DNA of 64,000 nucleotides from Mycobacterium saskatchewanense (GTDB lineage Bacteria; Actinomycetota; Actinomycetes; Mycobacteriales; Mycobacteriaceae), in assembly GCF_010729105.1 (NCBI RefSeq), contig NZ_AP022573.1:3162001-3226000 (forward strand), read 5' to 3'. Below, piece after piece: positions 49,638 through 59,459 of this stretch. The stretch's first letter is position 1, and each line of letters starts with the position of its first letter. A program made the position numbers and the translations under genes. The notes under the pieces are model-generated. The model saw only the letters and a list, made by a program, of their open reading frames with translations. It searched no databases and was not told the origin of the DNA.

Positions 49638-52064
49638 ATGTCAGACCGCCCCCCGGCAGCGCTCACGATCGTCAAGCTCGTGGGGTGCTGCCTGTTGGCG
49701 AGTGTGGTGGCCACGGCGTTGATGTTCCCGCTCGCGGGGGGGCTCGGGCTCATGTCGAACCGCGCCTCCGAGGTGGTGGCCAACGGCTCGGCCCAGCTCC
49801 TGCAGGGCGAGATTCCCGCCGTGTCCACCATGGTCGACGCGAAGGGCAACACCATCGCCTGGCTGTACTCGCAGCGCCGATTCGAGGTGCCCAGCGACAA
49901 GATCGCCAACACGATGAAGCTGGCGATCGTCTCCATCGAGGACAAGCGGTTCGCCGACCACAACGGGGTGGACTGGAAGGGCACGCTGACGGGGCTGGCG
50001 GGGTACGCGCGCGGCGACGTCGACACGCGCGGCGGTTCCACCATCGAGCAGCAGTACATCAAGAACTATCAGCTGCTGGTCACAGCGAAGACCGACGCCG
50101 AGAAGCGCGCCGCCGTGGAGACCACCCCGGCCCGCAAGCTGCGCGAGATCCGGATGGCGCTCACCCTCGACAAAACGTTCACCAAGCCCGAGATCCTGAC
50201 CCGGTACCTCAATCTGGTCTCGTTCGGCAACGGCTCGTTCGGGGTTCAGGATGCCGCCCAGACGTACTTCGGCATCAACGCCTCCGACCTGAACTGGCAG
50301 CAGGCGGCGCTGCTGGCGGGCATGGTCCAGTCGACCAGCGCGCTCAACCCCTATACCAACCCCGACGGCGCCCTGGCCAGGCGGAACGTGGTGCTGGACA
50401 CGATGATCGAAAACCTGCCCCAAGAGGCCGACGCCCTGCGCGCCGCCAAGGCCACGCCCCTCGGGGTTCTGCCGCAGCCCAACGAGCTCCCCCGCGGCTG
50501 CATCGCCGCGGGAGACCGCGCCTTCTTCTGTGATTACGTGCAGGAGTACCTGTCGCGCGCCGGGATCAGCAAGGAACAGGTGGCCCGCGGCGGCTACCTG
50601 ATCCGCACCACGCTGGACCCCGACGTGCAGACCCCGGTCAAGGCGGCCATCGACAAGTTCGCCAGCCCGACGCTGCCCGGCATCTCCAGCGTGATGAGCG
50701 TGATCCGCCCGGGCAAGGACTCGCACAAGGTCATGGCGATGGCCAGCAACCGCAAGTACGGGCTGGACACCGACGCCGGCGAAACCATGCGCCCGCAGCC
50801 GTTCTCCCTGGTCGGCGATGGCGCCGGCTCGGTCTTCAAGATCTTCACTACGGCCGCCGCGCTGGACATGGGCATGGGCATCAACGCCACGCTCGAGGTG
50901 CCGGGCCGGTTCCAGGCCAAGGGCATGGGAAGTGGAGGGGCGAAGGGCTGCCCGAAGGACACCTGGTGCGTCGTCAACGCCGGCAACTACCGCGGCTCGA
51001 TGAACGTGACGGACGCGCTGGCCACCTCGCCCAACACCGCGTTCGCCAAGCTGATCCAGCAGGTCGGCGTCCAGCGCACCGTCGACATGGCCATCAAGCT
51101 CGGCCTGCGGTCCTACGCCGACCCCGGCACCGCCCGGACGTACAACCCCGACAGCAACGAGAGCCTGGCCGACTTCGTCAAGCGGCAGAACATCGGGTCT
51201 TTCACGCTCGGTCCCATCGAGGTGAACGCGCTGGAGCTCTCGAACGTCGCGGCGACGCTGGCCTCGGGCGGCGTGTGGTGCCCGCCGAACCCGATCGACA
51301 AGCTCATCGACCGCAACGGCAACGAGGTCGCCGTCACCACCGAGACCTGCGACCAGGTGGTGCCTGAAGGCCTGGCCAACACGTTGGCGAACGCGATGAG
51401 CAAGGACGCGGTGGGCGGCGGCACGGCCGCGGGTTCGGCCGGCGCCGCGGGCTGGGACCTGCCGGTGTCCGGTAAGACGGGCACCACCGAGGCGCACCGC
51501 TCGTCGGGCTTCGTGGGCTTCACCAGCCATTACGCGGCGGCGAACTACATCTACGACGACTCGCCGAACCCGACGGACCTGTGCTCGGCCCCGCTGCGCC
51601 ATTGCGGCGAGGGCGACCTCTACGGCGGTAACGAGCCGGCGCGCACGTGGTTCACCGCCATGAAACCGATCGCCCTCAACTTCGGCCCGGTGGCATTGCC
51701 GCCCACCGACCCGCGGTACGTCGACGGGTCACCCGGGTCGCGAGTCCCCAGCGTGGCGGGGTTGAAGGTGGACGCCGCCCGGCAGCGGCTCAAGGACGCG
51801 GGCTTCCAGGTTGCCGACCAGACCAACTCCGTCAACAGCAGCGCGGAGATGGGCGAGGTGGTCGGGACCACCCCCAGCGGCCAGACCATTCCGGGCTCGA
51901 TCATCACGATTCAGGTCAGCAACGGCATCCCGCCGGCGCCGCCTCCGCCGCCGGACGGCGTGCCCCCGCCGATCGGATCGCAGGTGGTGGAGATTCCCGG
52001 CCTGCCGCCGATCACCATCCCGTTGCTGGCGCCTCCCCCGCCGCCCGGTCAGCCGCCCCCGTAG
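49638..52064 (+). CDS. ponA2: Bifunctional penicillin-binding protein PonA2 (class A PBP)
   Basis: An 808-residue peptidoglycan synthase. One N-terminal membrane helix is followed by the transglycosylase domain (IEDKRFADHNGVDWKG, GGSTIEQQY), the transpeptidase domain (SVFK, SPN in SPNTAF, and KTG in SGKTGTTE), a PASTA domain (SVAGLKVDAARQRLKDAGF) and a proline-rich tail. It joins glycan chains and cross-links peptides outside the membrane, mainly under stress. ATG 49638 is the family start; the upstream frame is a shadow. Confidence 0.96.
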   Translation: MSDRPPAALTIVKLVGCCLLASVVATALMFPLAGGLGLMSNRASEVVANGSAQLLQGEIPAVSTMVDAKGNTIAWLYSQRRFEVPSDKIANTMKLAIVSIEDKRFADHNGVDWKGTLTGLAGYARGDVDTRGGSTIEQQYIKNYQLLVTAKTDAEKRAAVETTPARKLREIRMALTLDKTFTKPEILTRYLNLVSFGNGSFGVQDAAQTYFGINASDLNWQQAALLAGMVQSTSALNPYTNPDGALARRNVVLDTMIENLPQEADALRAAKATPLGVLPQPNELPRGCIAAGDRAFFCDYVQEYLSRAGISKEQVARGGYLIRTTLDPDVQTPVKAAIDKFASPTLPGISSVMSVIRPGKDSHKVMAMASNRKYGLDTDAGETMRPQPFSLVGDGAGSVFKIFTTAAALDMGMGINATLEVPGRFQAKGMGSGGAKGCPKDTWCVVNAGNYRGSMNVTDALATSPNTAFAKLIQQVGVQRTVDMAIKLGLRSYADPGTARTYNPDSNESLADFVKRQNIGSFTLGPIEVNALELSNVAATLASGGVWCPPNPIDKLIDRNGNEVAVTTETCDQVVPEGLANTLANAMSKDAVGGGTAAGSAGAAGWDLPVSGKTGTTEAHRSSGFVGFTSHYAAANYIYDDSPNPTDLCSAPLRHCGEGDLYGGNEPARTWFTAMKPIALNFGPVALPPTDPRYVDGSPGSRVPSVAGLKVDAARQRLKDAGFQVADQTNSVNSSAEMGEVVGTTPSGQTIPGSIITIQVSNGIPPAPPPPPDGVPPPIGSQVVEIPGLPPITIPLLAPPPPPGQPPP

Positions 52065-52128
52065 GCGTTGCGGCACCGTCGGCGCGCGGAATGCGCTGCC
52101 TGTCCCCGACCGGCAGTAGTCTTTCTGC

Positions 52129-53088
52129 ATGGCTGAAGTTTTGCCCATTCTCATCCGCACCGGTGCCGCCGCGGTCGGCACGGCCGTCGCCGGGATCGGT
52201 TACGCCTCGCTCGTGGAGCGCAACGCCTTCGTGCTGCGCGAGATCACCATGCCCGTCCTGACGCCGGGCTCGACGCCGGTGCGCGTGCTGCACATCAGCG
52301 ACCTCCACATGACGCCCAACCAGCGCCGCAAGCAGGCGTGGCTGCGTGAGCTGTCCGGCTGGGAGCCCGACCTGGTAGTCAACACCGGCGATAACCTGGC
52401 CCACCCCAAGGCGGTGCCCGCGGTCATCCAGGCCCTGGGCGACCTGCTGTCCCGGCCCGGCGTGTTCGTCTTCGGCAGCAACGACTACTTCGGGCCGCGC
52501 CTGAAGAACCCGTTGCACTACGTGACCAACCCGTCGCACCGCATCCGCGGGGAGGCGCTGCCCTGGCAGGACCTGCGGGCGGCGTTCACCGAACGCGGCT
52601 GGCTCGACCTGACCCACACCCGCCGCGAGTTCGAGGTGGCCGGCCTGCACGTCGCCGCCGCGGGCGTCGACGACCCACACATCGACCGCGACCGGTACGA
52701 CACGATCGCGGGACCGGCCAGCCCGGCCGCGAATCTGCGGCTGGGGCTGACCCATTCGCCCGAGCCCCGGGTGCTGGATCGCTTCGCCGCCGACGGCTAC
52801 CAGCTGGTGATGGCCGGCCATACCCATGGCGGCCAGGTCTGCCTACCGTTCTACGGCGCGCTGGTGACCAACTGCGGCCTGGACCGCTCGCGGGCGAAGG
52901 GACCGTCGCGCTGGGGCGCCAACATGCAGCTGCACGTCTCGGCCGGGATCGGAACCTCGCCGTACGCGCCGGTGCGGTTCTGCTGCCGGCCCGAGGCGAC
53001 GCTGCTCACCTTGATCGCCACGCCGATGGGCGGCCGGGACTCGGCCAGCGACCTGACCCGTTCACAGCCGACCGCCTCGGTGCGTTGA
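52129..53088 (+). CDS. Membrane-associated calcineurin-like metallophosphoesterase (Rv3683-like)
   Basis: A 319-residue phosphoesterase with an N-terminal hydrophobic segment and metal motifs HISDLHM, NTGDN, GSNDYF (GNH-type position) and AGHTHGGQ. The substrate is unknown. TAGTCT at 52117-52122 lies 6 bases before ATG, suggesting leaderless mRNA. The stop overlaps the start of cds1 by 4 bases. Confidence 0.9.
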   Translation: MAEVLPILIRTGAAAVGTAVAGIGYASLVERNAFVLREITMPVLTPGSTPVRVLHISDLHMTPNQRRKQAWLRELSGWEPDLVVNTGDNLAHPKAVPAVIQALGDLLSRPGVFVFGSNDYFGPRLKNPLHYVTNPSHRIRGEALPWQDLRAAFTERGWLDLTHTRREFEVAGLHVAAAGVDDPHIDRDRYDTIAGPASPAANLRLGLTHSPEPRVLDRFAADGYQLVMAGHTHGGQVCLPFYGALVTNCGLDRSRAKGPSRWGANMQLHVSAGIGTSPYAPVRFCCRPEATLLTLIATPMGGRDSASDLTRSQPTASVR

Positions 53089-54161
53089 GCGGCCGGGCCT
53101 GGACCGACAACGCGATACGGCTGATCCAGGCCGACGCCCGCCGCAGCGCCGACACCCACCTGCTCCGGTACCCGCTGCCGTCGGCGTGGTGCTCCCACGC
53201 CGACGTCGCGCTGTACCTCAAGGATGAGTCCACGCACATCACGGGCAGCCTCAAGCACCGGCTGGCGCGCTCGCTCTTCCTCTACGCCCTGTGCAACGGG
53301 TGGATCGGCGAGGGCACCACGGTCGTCGAGGCCTCGTCGGGATCGACGGCCGTCTCCGAGGCCTACTTCGCGGCCCTGCTGGGCCTGCCGTTCGTCGCCG
53401 TCATGCCGGCGGCGACGAGTCCCGCGAAGGTCGCGCTGATCGAATCGCAGGGCGGCCGGTGCCATTTCGTCGCGGACTCGAGCCAGGTGTACGCCGAGGC
53501 GCAGCGCGTTGCCGACGAGACCGGCGGCCATTACCTAGACCAATTCACCAACGCCGAGCGCGCCACCGACTGGCGGGGCAACAACAACATCGCCGAGTCG
53601 ATCTTCGAGCAGATGCGCGACGAGCGCTACCCGATCCCCGAGTGGATCGTGGTCGGGGCCGGCACCGGCGGCACCAGCGCGACGATCGGCCGGTATATCC
53701 GCTACCGGCGGCACGCGACGCGGTTGTGCGTGGTCGACCCCGAGAACTCCGCGTTCTTTCCCGCCTACACCGAGCGGCGGTACGACATCGTGATGCCGGT
53801 GTCGTCGCGCATCGAGGGCATCGGCCGCCCGCGGGTGGAGCCGTCGTTTCTGCCCGGCGTGGTCGACCGCATGGTCACGGTCCCCGACGCGGCCTCCATC
53901 GCCGCCGCCCGGCACGTCAGCGCCGTGCTGCGGCGCCGGGTCGGCCCGTCGACGGGCACCAACCTGTGGGGCGCCTTCGGGCTGCTCGCCGAAATGGTTT
54001 CCGGCGGCCGAAGCGGGTCGGTGGTCACGCTGATCTCCAACAGCGGCGACCGCTACGCCGACACCTACTTCAGTGACGACTGGGTGAGCAGGCAGGGCCT
54101 CGACCCGGGCGACCACGCCGAGGCGCTGGTCGAATTCGAGCGGTCCTGCACCTGGGCGTGA
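53085..54161 (+). CDS. cds1: PLP-dependent L-cysteine desulfhydrase (Cds1-like)
   Basis: A 358-residue fold-type II PLP enzyme: the PLP lysine is in [15 protein letters not shown] binds the substrate, GAGTGGT binds the phosphate. The M. tuberculosis orthologue Rv3684 makes hydrogen sulfide, pyruvate and ammonia from cysteine. The TTG start at 53085 couples it to the phosphoesterase gene. A cysteine-synthase-like activity cannot be excluded from sequence alone. Confidence 0.88.
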   Translation: MSGRAWTDNAIRLIQADARRSADTHLLRYPLPSAWCSHADVALYLKDESTHITGSLKHRLARSLFLYALCNGWIGEGTTVVEASSGSTAVSEAYFAALLGLPFVAVMPAATSPAKVALIESQGGRCHFVADSSQVYAEAQRVADETGGHYLDQFTNAERATDWRGNNNIAESIFEQMRDERYPIPEWIVVGAGTGGTSATIGRYIRYRRHATRLCVVDPENSAFFPAYTERRYDIVMPVSSRIEGIGRPRVEPSFLPGVVDRMVTVPDAASIAAARHVSAVLRRRVGPSTGTNLWGAFGLLAEMVSGGRSGSVVTLISNSGDRYADTYFSDDWVSRQGLDPGDHAEALVEFERSCTWA

Positions 54162-54222
54162 GCCGAGACACCGCGATTTGGTGAGCCGCCGGGCCCGTAC
54201 GATAGGCTGTCGGAGCTTCACG

Positions 54223-54296
<74 letters not shown>

Positions 54297-54346
54297 CTCA
54301 GTTCGAGTCAACCAATCACCCTCCCGCCACCAGCACTTGTTGCGCC

Positions 54347-54386
54347 TTGATTCGATGAATGTTTATATAGAAGGATGTCGAATCAA
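54347..54386 (+). promoter_or_regulatory. arsR promoter/operator with 9-bp inverted repeat
   Basis: TTGATTCGA (54347-54355) and TCGAATCAA (54378-54386) are perfect reverse complements centred on an AT-rich segment with TTATAT (54363-54368), a likely -10. The right arm covers codons 2-4 of arsR, whose ATG is at 54375, so start of transcription and translation may coincide. This is the expected layout for an autoregulated ArsR gene. Confidence 0.65.
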
Positions 54387-54719
54387 GCGACGGCGGAGTG
54401 CTGCCCCTCGCTGACGGCGGACGCCCTCAGCGAGTCGCAGGCATCGGATCTGGCGGCGATGTTCAAGGCGCTGGGCGACCCGGTGCGCCTGCGCCTGCTG
54501 AGCCTGGTCGCGAGCCACCCGGGCGGGGAGGCGTGCGTGTGTGAGATCTCGGCGACGTTCGACGTCTCGCAGCCGACGATCTCCCACCACCTCAAACTGC
54601 TGCGCTCGGCCGGGCTGCTGGACTGCGAGCGCCGCGGCACGTGGGTCTACTACCGGGTGATCCCCTCGGCCTTGCAACAGCTCTCGGCGGTCCTTCACGT
54701 GAGCCCGGGCGACCGGTGA
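54375..54719 (+). CDS. arsR: Arsenite-responsive repressor ArsR
   Basis: A 114-residue SmtB/ArsR repressor with a winged helix (VSQPTISHHLKLLRSAGLL). Arsenite-binding cysteines are probably the N-terminal pair C9/C10 (AECC) together with C54 or C56 (EACVCE), as in the Corynebacterium type where two N-terminal and one helix cysteine bind As(III). The last base overlaps the arsenite transporter gene. Confidence 0.92.
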   Translation: MSNQATAECCPSLTADALSESQASDLAAMFKALGDPVRLRLLSLVASHPGGEACVCEISATFDVSQPTISHHLKLLRSAGLLDCERRGTWVYYRVIPSALQQLSAVLHVSPGDR

Positions 54720-56173
54720 CGTCGATGACCGCCAAAGACACCGCAGCTCGCCTGCCCACGCTGGATCGTTTCCTGCCCGTGTGGATCGGGGTGGCGATGG
54801 CCGGTGGCCTGCTGCTGGGCCGGCTCATTCCCGGCCTCGGGTCGGCCCTGAGCGCCGTTGAGGTGCAGGGGATCTCGCTGCCGATCGCCATCGGCCTGCT
54901 GGTGATGATGTACCCGGTGCTGGCCAAGGTCCGCTACGACCGGCTCGACGAGGTCGCCACCAACCGCAGGCTGATGGTGTCCTCGCTGCTGCTGAACTGG
55001 GTGGTCGGGCCGGCCGTGATGTTCGCGCTGGCGTGGCTGCTCCTGCCCGACCTTCCCGAATACCGCACGGGGCTGATCATCGTCGGGCTGGCCCGGTGCA
55101 TCGCGATGGTCATCATCTGGAACGACCTCGCCTGCGGAGACCGGGAGGCCGCGGCCGTGCTGGTCGCCCTCAACTCGCTGTTTCAGGTCGTCATGTTCGC
55201 GGCGCTGGGCTGGTTCTACCTTTCGGTTCTGCCGGGCTGGCTCGGCCTGCCCCGCGCCGGCATCGAGGTCTCCCCCTGGCAGATCGCCAAGTCCGTGCTC
55301 GTCTTCCTCGGGATTCCCCTGCTGGCCGGGTTCCTGTCGCGCCGGCTCGGTGAACGCGCGAAGGGGCGCGCCTGGTTCGAGTCGACGTTCCTGCCCCACG
55401 TCGGCCCCTGGGCCCTCTACGGATTGCTGTTCACCATCGTCATCCTGTTCGCCCTGCAGGGCCGCGAAATCACCTCGCGGCCTTGGGATGTGGCCCGCAT
55501 CGCGGTGCCGCTCCTGGCCTACTTCGCGATCATGTGGGCCGGCGGATACGCCCTTGGATACGCCCTCCGGCTGGGCTACGCCCGCACCACCACCCTGGCG
55601 TTCACCGCCGCCGGCAACAACTTCGAGCTGGCCATCGCGGTCGCGATCGCCACCTACGGCGTCACGTCCGGCCAAGCCCTGGCCGGCGTGGTCGGACCGC
55701 TGATCGAGGTGCCCGTGCTGCTCGGACTGGTCTACCTCGCACTGTCATTGCGCGCCGGCCCGCTCACCCACAAACCGAGCGTGCTCTTCGTCTGCGTCCA
55801 CAACGCCGGCCGCTCGCAGATGGCCGCCGCGCTCCTGAGTCACCTGGCCGGAGATCGCATCGAGGTCCGATCCGCCGGCACCGAGCCCGCGGATCAGCTC
55901 AATCCGGCCGCGGTCGCCGCCATGGCCGAGATCGGGATCGACCTCACCGCCGCCCGCCCGAAGCTCCTGACCGGTGACGCAGTCGAAACCAGTGACGTCG
56001 TCATCACGATGGGTTGCGGCGACACCTGCCCATTCTTTCCCGGTGTGTCGTACCGCGACTGGAGACTGCCGGACCCCGCCGGCCAGCCGCTGAGCACGGT
56101 CCGAGCCATCCGCGACGACATCGCCGAAAGAGTACAGACGTTGGTCAGCGAACTCCTGGCCCCGGCCCCGTAA
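54716..56173 (+). CDS. ACR3 arsenite efflux pump fused to ArsC arsenate reductase
   Basis: A 485-residue fusion. Residues about 1-335 form an ACR3/BASS-type permease with the conserved Cys in GLARCIAMVIIWN and AAGNNFELAIAVA. Residues about 350-485 form a low-molecular-weight phosphatase-type reductase with the catalytic loop CVHNAGRSQ and MGCGDTCPFF. It would reduce arsenate and export arsenite in one protein; M. tuberculosis Rv2643 is a comparable fusion as I recall. GTG 54716 overlaps the arsR stop; ATG 54725 is an alternative start. Confidence 0.9.
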   Translation: MTSMTAKDTAARLPTLDRFLPVWIGVAMAGGLLLGRLIPGLGSALSAVEVQGISLPIAIGLLVMMYPVLAKVRYDRLDEVATNRRLMVSSLLLNWVVGPAVMFALAWLLLPDLPEYRTGLIIVGLARCIAMVIIWNDLACGDREAAAVLVALNSLFQVVMFAALGWFYLSVLPGWLGLPRAGIEVSPWQIAKSVLVFLGIPLLAGFLSRRLGERAKGRAWFESTFLPHVGPWALYGLLFTIVILFALQGREITSRPWDVARIAVPLLAYFAIMWAGGYALGYALRLGYARTTTLAFTAAGNNFELAIAVAIATYGVTSGQALAGVVGPLIEVPVLLGLVYLALSLRAGPLTHKPSVLFVCVHNAGRSQMAAALLSHLAGDRIEVRSAGTEPADQLNPAAVAAMAEIGIDLTAARPKLLTGDAVETSDVVITMGCGDTCPFFPGVSYRDWRLPDPAGQPLSTVRAIRDDIAERVQTLVSELLAPAP

Positions 56174-56193
56174 CCCACAAGGAAGGACCCGCC

Positions 56194-56610
56194 ATGTCAC
56201 GTGTGCAGCTCGCCCTCAACGTCGACGACCTCGACGAGGCGATCGCGTTCTACCGCAGGCTGTTCGACACCGCACCGGCCAAGGTCAAACCGGGCTACGC
56301 GAACTTCGCGGTCGCCGACCCGCCGCTGAAGCTGGTTCTGATCGAAAACCCCGGCCACGGCGGCACCATCAATCACCTTGGCGTCGAGGTGGACTCGAGC
56401 GACAAGGTGCACGCAGAGATCGCGCGCCTCGCCGACCAAGGCCTGGTCCCCGACGAGGAGATCGGCACCACCTGCTGCTACGCGACTCAGGACAAGGTAT
56501 GGGTGACCGGACCCACGAGCGAGCGGTGGGAGGTCTACACCGTCCTCTCCGACTCCGAGACCTTCGGTGATGAGGTCACGGCGAGCGACACGGCCTGCTG
56601 CCAGTCCTAG
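56194..56610 (+). CDS. cadI: CadI-type VOC/glyoxalase metal-resistance protein
   Basis: A 138-residue vicinal-oxygen-chelate protein close to M. tuberculosis CadI. The pair C94/C95 in GTTCCYATQDKVW is the ArsI/CadI signature; metal ligands are probably H61 and E113, and residue 5 is Gln where ArsI has His. AAGGAAGGA precedes ATG. It is the third gene of the ars operon and convergent with the Mrr-type gene. Confidence 0.9.
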   Translation: MSRVQLALNVDDLDEAIAFYRRLFDTAPAKVKPGYANFAVADPPLKLVLIENPGHGGTINHLGVEVDSSDKVHAEIARLADQGLVPDEEIGTTCCYATQDKVWVTGPTSERWEVYTVLSDSETFGDEVTASDTACCQS

Positions 56611-57212
56611 GCTTCCATGTCCGGCTGCAACCGCCGCCTGGGGAGGGGCGTCACGACGCCCGCCCAGATCAGTAGTTGCTCCCGGCCCACCAGGCGGCAT
56701 CGGTGGGTGATCGCCAACTGCCGGGCCGCCCTGGTGAACGATCGATTGGTCACTACGACCGTCTGATCGCAACCGTGGTGCCGCGCGCCGGCGACCACCT
56801 GCTGCACCGCGGCTACACCGACGGCCTTGGCCAGCCGCTTGCATTGCACCGCCATGCGGGTGCCGTCCCGCCGGGCGATGAGGTCGACCCCGTAGTCGCC
56901 GGTGCCGCCGGTGTGCGTGACGCTCCAGCCCCTGGTCCGAAGCCGCGCCGCGACGAACCCCTCGAATTCGGCGCCCGTCATCTCGTCGACGTCTGCCATG
57001 TCCGCCATCGCGCGCCGATGGTCGCGCCTGCGCTGCCGGGCGATGCGGTAACTGTCCCGCTGCGCCGACAACCACAGAAGAACGACCACCGCCACGGCGA
57101 GCCCGGTCAATCCCGCTACACAACCGGCCAACACGCTGCCGGTCGCCCGCTGAGCGAAATACCAAGGGAGAGCGAGCCCGACAACGAGCAGCGATCCGAG
57201 AACCTTCTCCAC
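56607..57212 (-). CDS. Membrane-anchored Mrr-type restriction endonuclease-like protein
   Basis: A 201-residue protein: two N-terminal membrane helices (about 5-20 and 25-50), then a PD-(D/E)xK domain with GAEFEGFVAARLRTRGW, GTGDYGVDLIA and MAVQCKRLAK, the catalytic Asp and QxK of Mrr_cat. GTG 57212 is chosen because no hydrophobic or homologous residues precede it. It may cut foreign or modified DNA at the membrane. It overlaps cadI by 4 bases in convergent order. Confidence 0.8.
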   Translation of the reverse strand: MEKVLGSLLVVGLALPWYFAQRATGSVLAGCVAGLTGLAVAVVVLLWLSAQRDSYRIARQRRRDHRRAMADMADVDEMTGAEFEGFVAARLRTRGWSVTHTGGTGDYGVDLIARRDGTRMAVQCKRLAKAVGVAAVQQVVAGARHHGCDQTVVVTNRSFTRAARQLAITHRCRLVGREQLLIWAGVVTPLPRRRLQPDMEA

Positions 57213-57265
57213 GCCGATGAAGCTACCGGAGCGGTGCGACAACCCGGTCGGTGAGCGGTGCGCCG

Positions 57266-58672
57266 CTACAGCGACGGCTTGAGCGGCCGGAACCGCAGCC
57301 TGGTGCCGTTGCGGGGGGCGAGCATGATGGAACGCCGCACGATCCGCTCGGGCTCGGGGTCCACGGCGCTGAACTCCCCCTCGCGCAGCAACGTGTGCAA
57401 CACCGTGACGAGCTCGCGCATGGAGAAGCTCGCGCCCAGACAGCGTTTGACGCCGCCCCCGAACGGCACCCACGCATAGGTCTGGGGCCGGGTGCCCAGG
57501 AACCGCTCGGGGAGAAACTCGTTCGGATGCTCGTAGGTTTGGGCGTCGCGGTTGATCGCGATGATGTGGACGACGATGCGCGTGCCCGGGTCGACGAGGT
57601 ACCCGCCAATCGGAAATGGTTGGGCCGCAACACGAGCCGTGAGCGGGGCGGGTGGGCGCACCCGCAACGCCTCGTTGATGACCGCGGTCGTGTAGGTCTC
57701 GTCGCCGCTCAGCGCCTCGGCCTGCACGCGGCGCAGCGCGTCGGGATGGTGCAGCAGCAGGTCGAAGACCCACGCCAGCGTGGTGGCGGTGGTCTCGTGC
57801 CCGGCCAGCATCAGGGTGATGACATCGTCACGAATCTCGGTGTCGGACAATGGTTCTCCACCCTCGCCGCGGGCGCGGATCAACAGCGACAGGATGTCGA
57901 GCCGCTCGTCCAGGCGAGGGTCGTCACGGCGGTGGTCGATGAGCGGCATCAACAGCTCGTCGATCTCGTTGTGCGCCTTGGTCCGCTGCGGCCAGACCCG
58001 CAGCGCCCCCGCATGACGCAGGGCATAGCGAAGCGTCAGCTGCTCCGACACACCGAGGTTCAGCAGTCGCTCGAACGGCCGGCCCAATCGCCGAACCTCG
58101 CCGGGCTCGTCGACCCAGAACATGACCCTGACGATCACGTCGAGCGTCAGGGCCCGGGCCGCCTCGAGCATCTCGAACGGCCGGTCGACCGGCCAGCTGT
58201 GCATGGCCGCGCGGGCCGCGTTCTCCATGATCGGTACGTAGCTGCTCAGTGCGGCGCCGTGCAGTGGCGGTGTCAACAGCCTGCGCCGCCGCAGGTGCTC
58301 CGGCTCTTCCTGCACGAACATCGAGCCGGACCCGTAGATCGCGGCCGCGGGGCCCACGCCTTCTCCGCCGAGCAGGACGTCGGTCGGTGCGGTGAACACC
58401 TGCTTGGCGAGGTCGGCGTCGGACACGATCGCGACGTCGCCCAGGCTGAGGATGGGCATGGTCATGATCGGCCCGTAACGCCGGATCAGCCGCAGCATCC
58501 GCCGCTCGCCACCCACGAGGTAGGCGACGGCGTACGCGGCGGCGAACGCGGACCGGAACGGGCGCGGAGCGGGCAGGCCCGGTGGACGTCTCGTGGCACC
58601 CGGCGCGTCCGTCCGGCGAATAGCGGGTCCTGCCACGCTGATGACAGAAACACGGGCCGCCGGGTTGGTCAA
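57266..58672 (-). CDS. Cytochrome P450 (CYP137-like)
   Basis: A 468-residue P450: I-helix AGHETTATTLAW, K-helix ExxR in NEALRVRPP, and the haem ligand in FGGGVKRCLGASF. The substrate is not known. The TTG start at 58672 gives a 40-residue basic N-terminal extension. The M. tuberculosis gene at this place is cyp137. Confidence 0.9.
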   Translation of the reverse strand: MTNPAARVSVISVAGPAIRRTDAPGATRRPPGLPAPRPFRSAFAAAYAVAYLVGGERRMLRLIRRYGPIMTMPILSLGDVAIVSDADLAKQVFTAPTDVLLGGEGVGPAAAIYGSGSMFVQEEPEHLRRRRLLTPPLHGAALSSYVPIMENAARAAMHSWPVDRPFEMLEAARALTLDVIVRVMFWVDEPGEVRRLGRPFERLLNLGVSEQLTLRYALRHAGALRVWPQRTKAHNEIDELLMPLIDHRRDDPRLDERLDILSLLIRARGEGGEPLSDTEIRDDVITLMLAGHETTATTLAWVFDLLLHHPDALRRVQAEALSGDETYTTAVINEALRVRPPAPLTARVAAQPFPIGGYLVDPGTRIVVHIIAINRDAQTYEHPNEFLPERFLGTRPQTYAWVPFGGGVKRCLGASFSMRELVTVLHTLLREGEFSAVDPEPERIVRRSIMLAPRNGTRLRFRPLKPSL

Positions 58673-58711
58673 GCTGCGCCCGCCCCAGTCTCGGGGCCGG
58701 CGCGGGTGGCG

Positions 58712-59008
58712 CTACGCGCAGTCGGCGCAGACCGGAAGCCCCGCGTTGGTGCTCCGCTGCCGGCTGCGGTGCTGCACCAGGAAGCAGCACGAGCAGGTGA
58801 ACTCGTCCTTCTGCTGAGGAATCACCGTGATCGACAGTTCCTCGCCGGACAAGTCGGCACCGGGCAGCTCGAAGAAGTGCACATCGTTGGGGTCCTCGTC
58901 GACCACGGCGGTGGTGGCCGCGGGCAGGGTCGCCAGCTCGCGCAGCGTCGTCTTGTCCGCGCTGTCGACGTCTACACGGCGTGCGTCGTAGTCGCTTGCA
59001 GTCGCCAT
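58712..59008 (-). CDS. DUF4193 zinc-ribbon-like protein
   Basis: A 98-residue protein with ELPGADLSGEELSITVIPQQ and the cysteine pattern FTCSCCFL...VCADCA, matching DUF4193 proteins of Actinobacteria. GGAAGG precedes ATG 59008. The cysteines probably bind zinc. It lies directly upstream of cyp137 on the same strand. Confidence 0.85.
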   Translation of the reverse strand: MATASDYDARRVDVDSADKTTLRELATLPAATTAVVDEDPNDVHFFELPGADLSGEELSITVIPQQKDEFTCSCCFLVQHRSRQRSTNAGLPVCADCA

Positions 59009-59147
59009 GGGAGTTCCTTCCTGCTCAGTGGGCGGTTGACGCACTTCCCTGTAGTCACCCGTGGCGCAGGCATTACCCCGTTCTGGCGGGGTCTACACGC
59101 GAGAATTCATAAGAAATTGCACACACGACGAAAAGCGCTCGCCGGCG

Positions 59148-59441
59148 TCAGTCCTGCGGCGGCAGGGCGACGTTGTAGGCGCCGCGCTGGGCGTACGAGA
59201 GCAGGGCCATCCCGAGCCACGGCCCCATCAGGGCCACCCCCAGCCCCACGACGGCGAGCCACATGACCCCCGTCGCCAGGGCGAACACACCGATCAGCAG
59301 GCCGACGGCACAGATCGCAGCGGCCAGCAGGCCAGGAAGGCCGAAGTTCCCTCCGCCGACCGGGTCGTCCGCAAAGCCCAGCGAACCGGATGTGTCGAGC
59401 ATGGACCGCTGATACCCCGTCGCGGCGAAATTAAACGCCAC
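59148..59441 (-). CDS. Small membrane protein, unknown
   Basis: A 97-residue protein with two hydrophobic helices (LPGLLAAAICAVGLLIGVF and MWLAVVGLGVALMGPWLG). The start is GTG 59441, or ATG 59402 giving 84 residues; neither has a clear ribosome-binding site. It may correspond to Rv3686c. No function is assigned. Confidence 0.55.
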   Translation of the reverse strand: MAFNFAATGYQRSMLDTSGSLGFADDPVGGGNFGLPGLLAAAICAVGLLIGVFALATGVMWLAVVGLGVALMGPWLGMALLSYAQRGAYNVALPPQD

Positions 59442-59459
59442 ATAAGAAAAGCGTGACGA

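Noticed and set aside
57230..57270. Right attachment repeat for a tRNA-Pro island
   Set aside because: No copy of the tRNA 3' end could be seen there.
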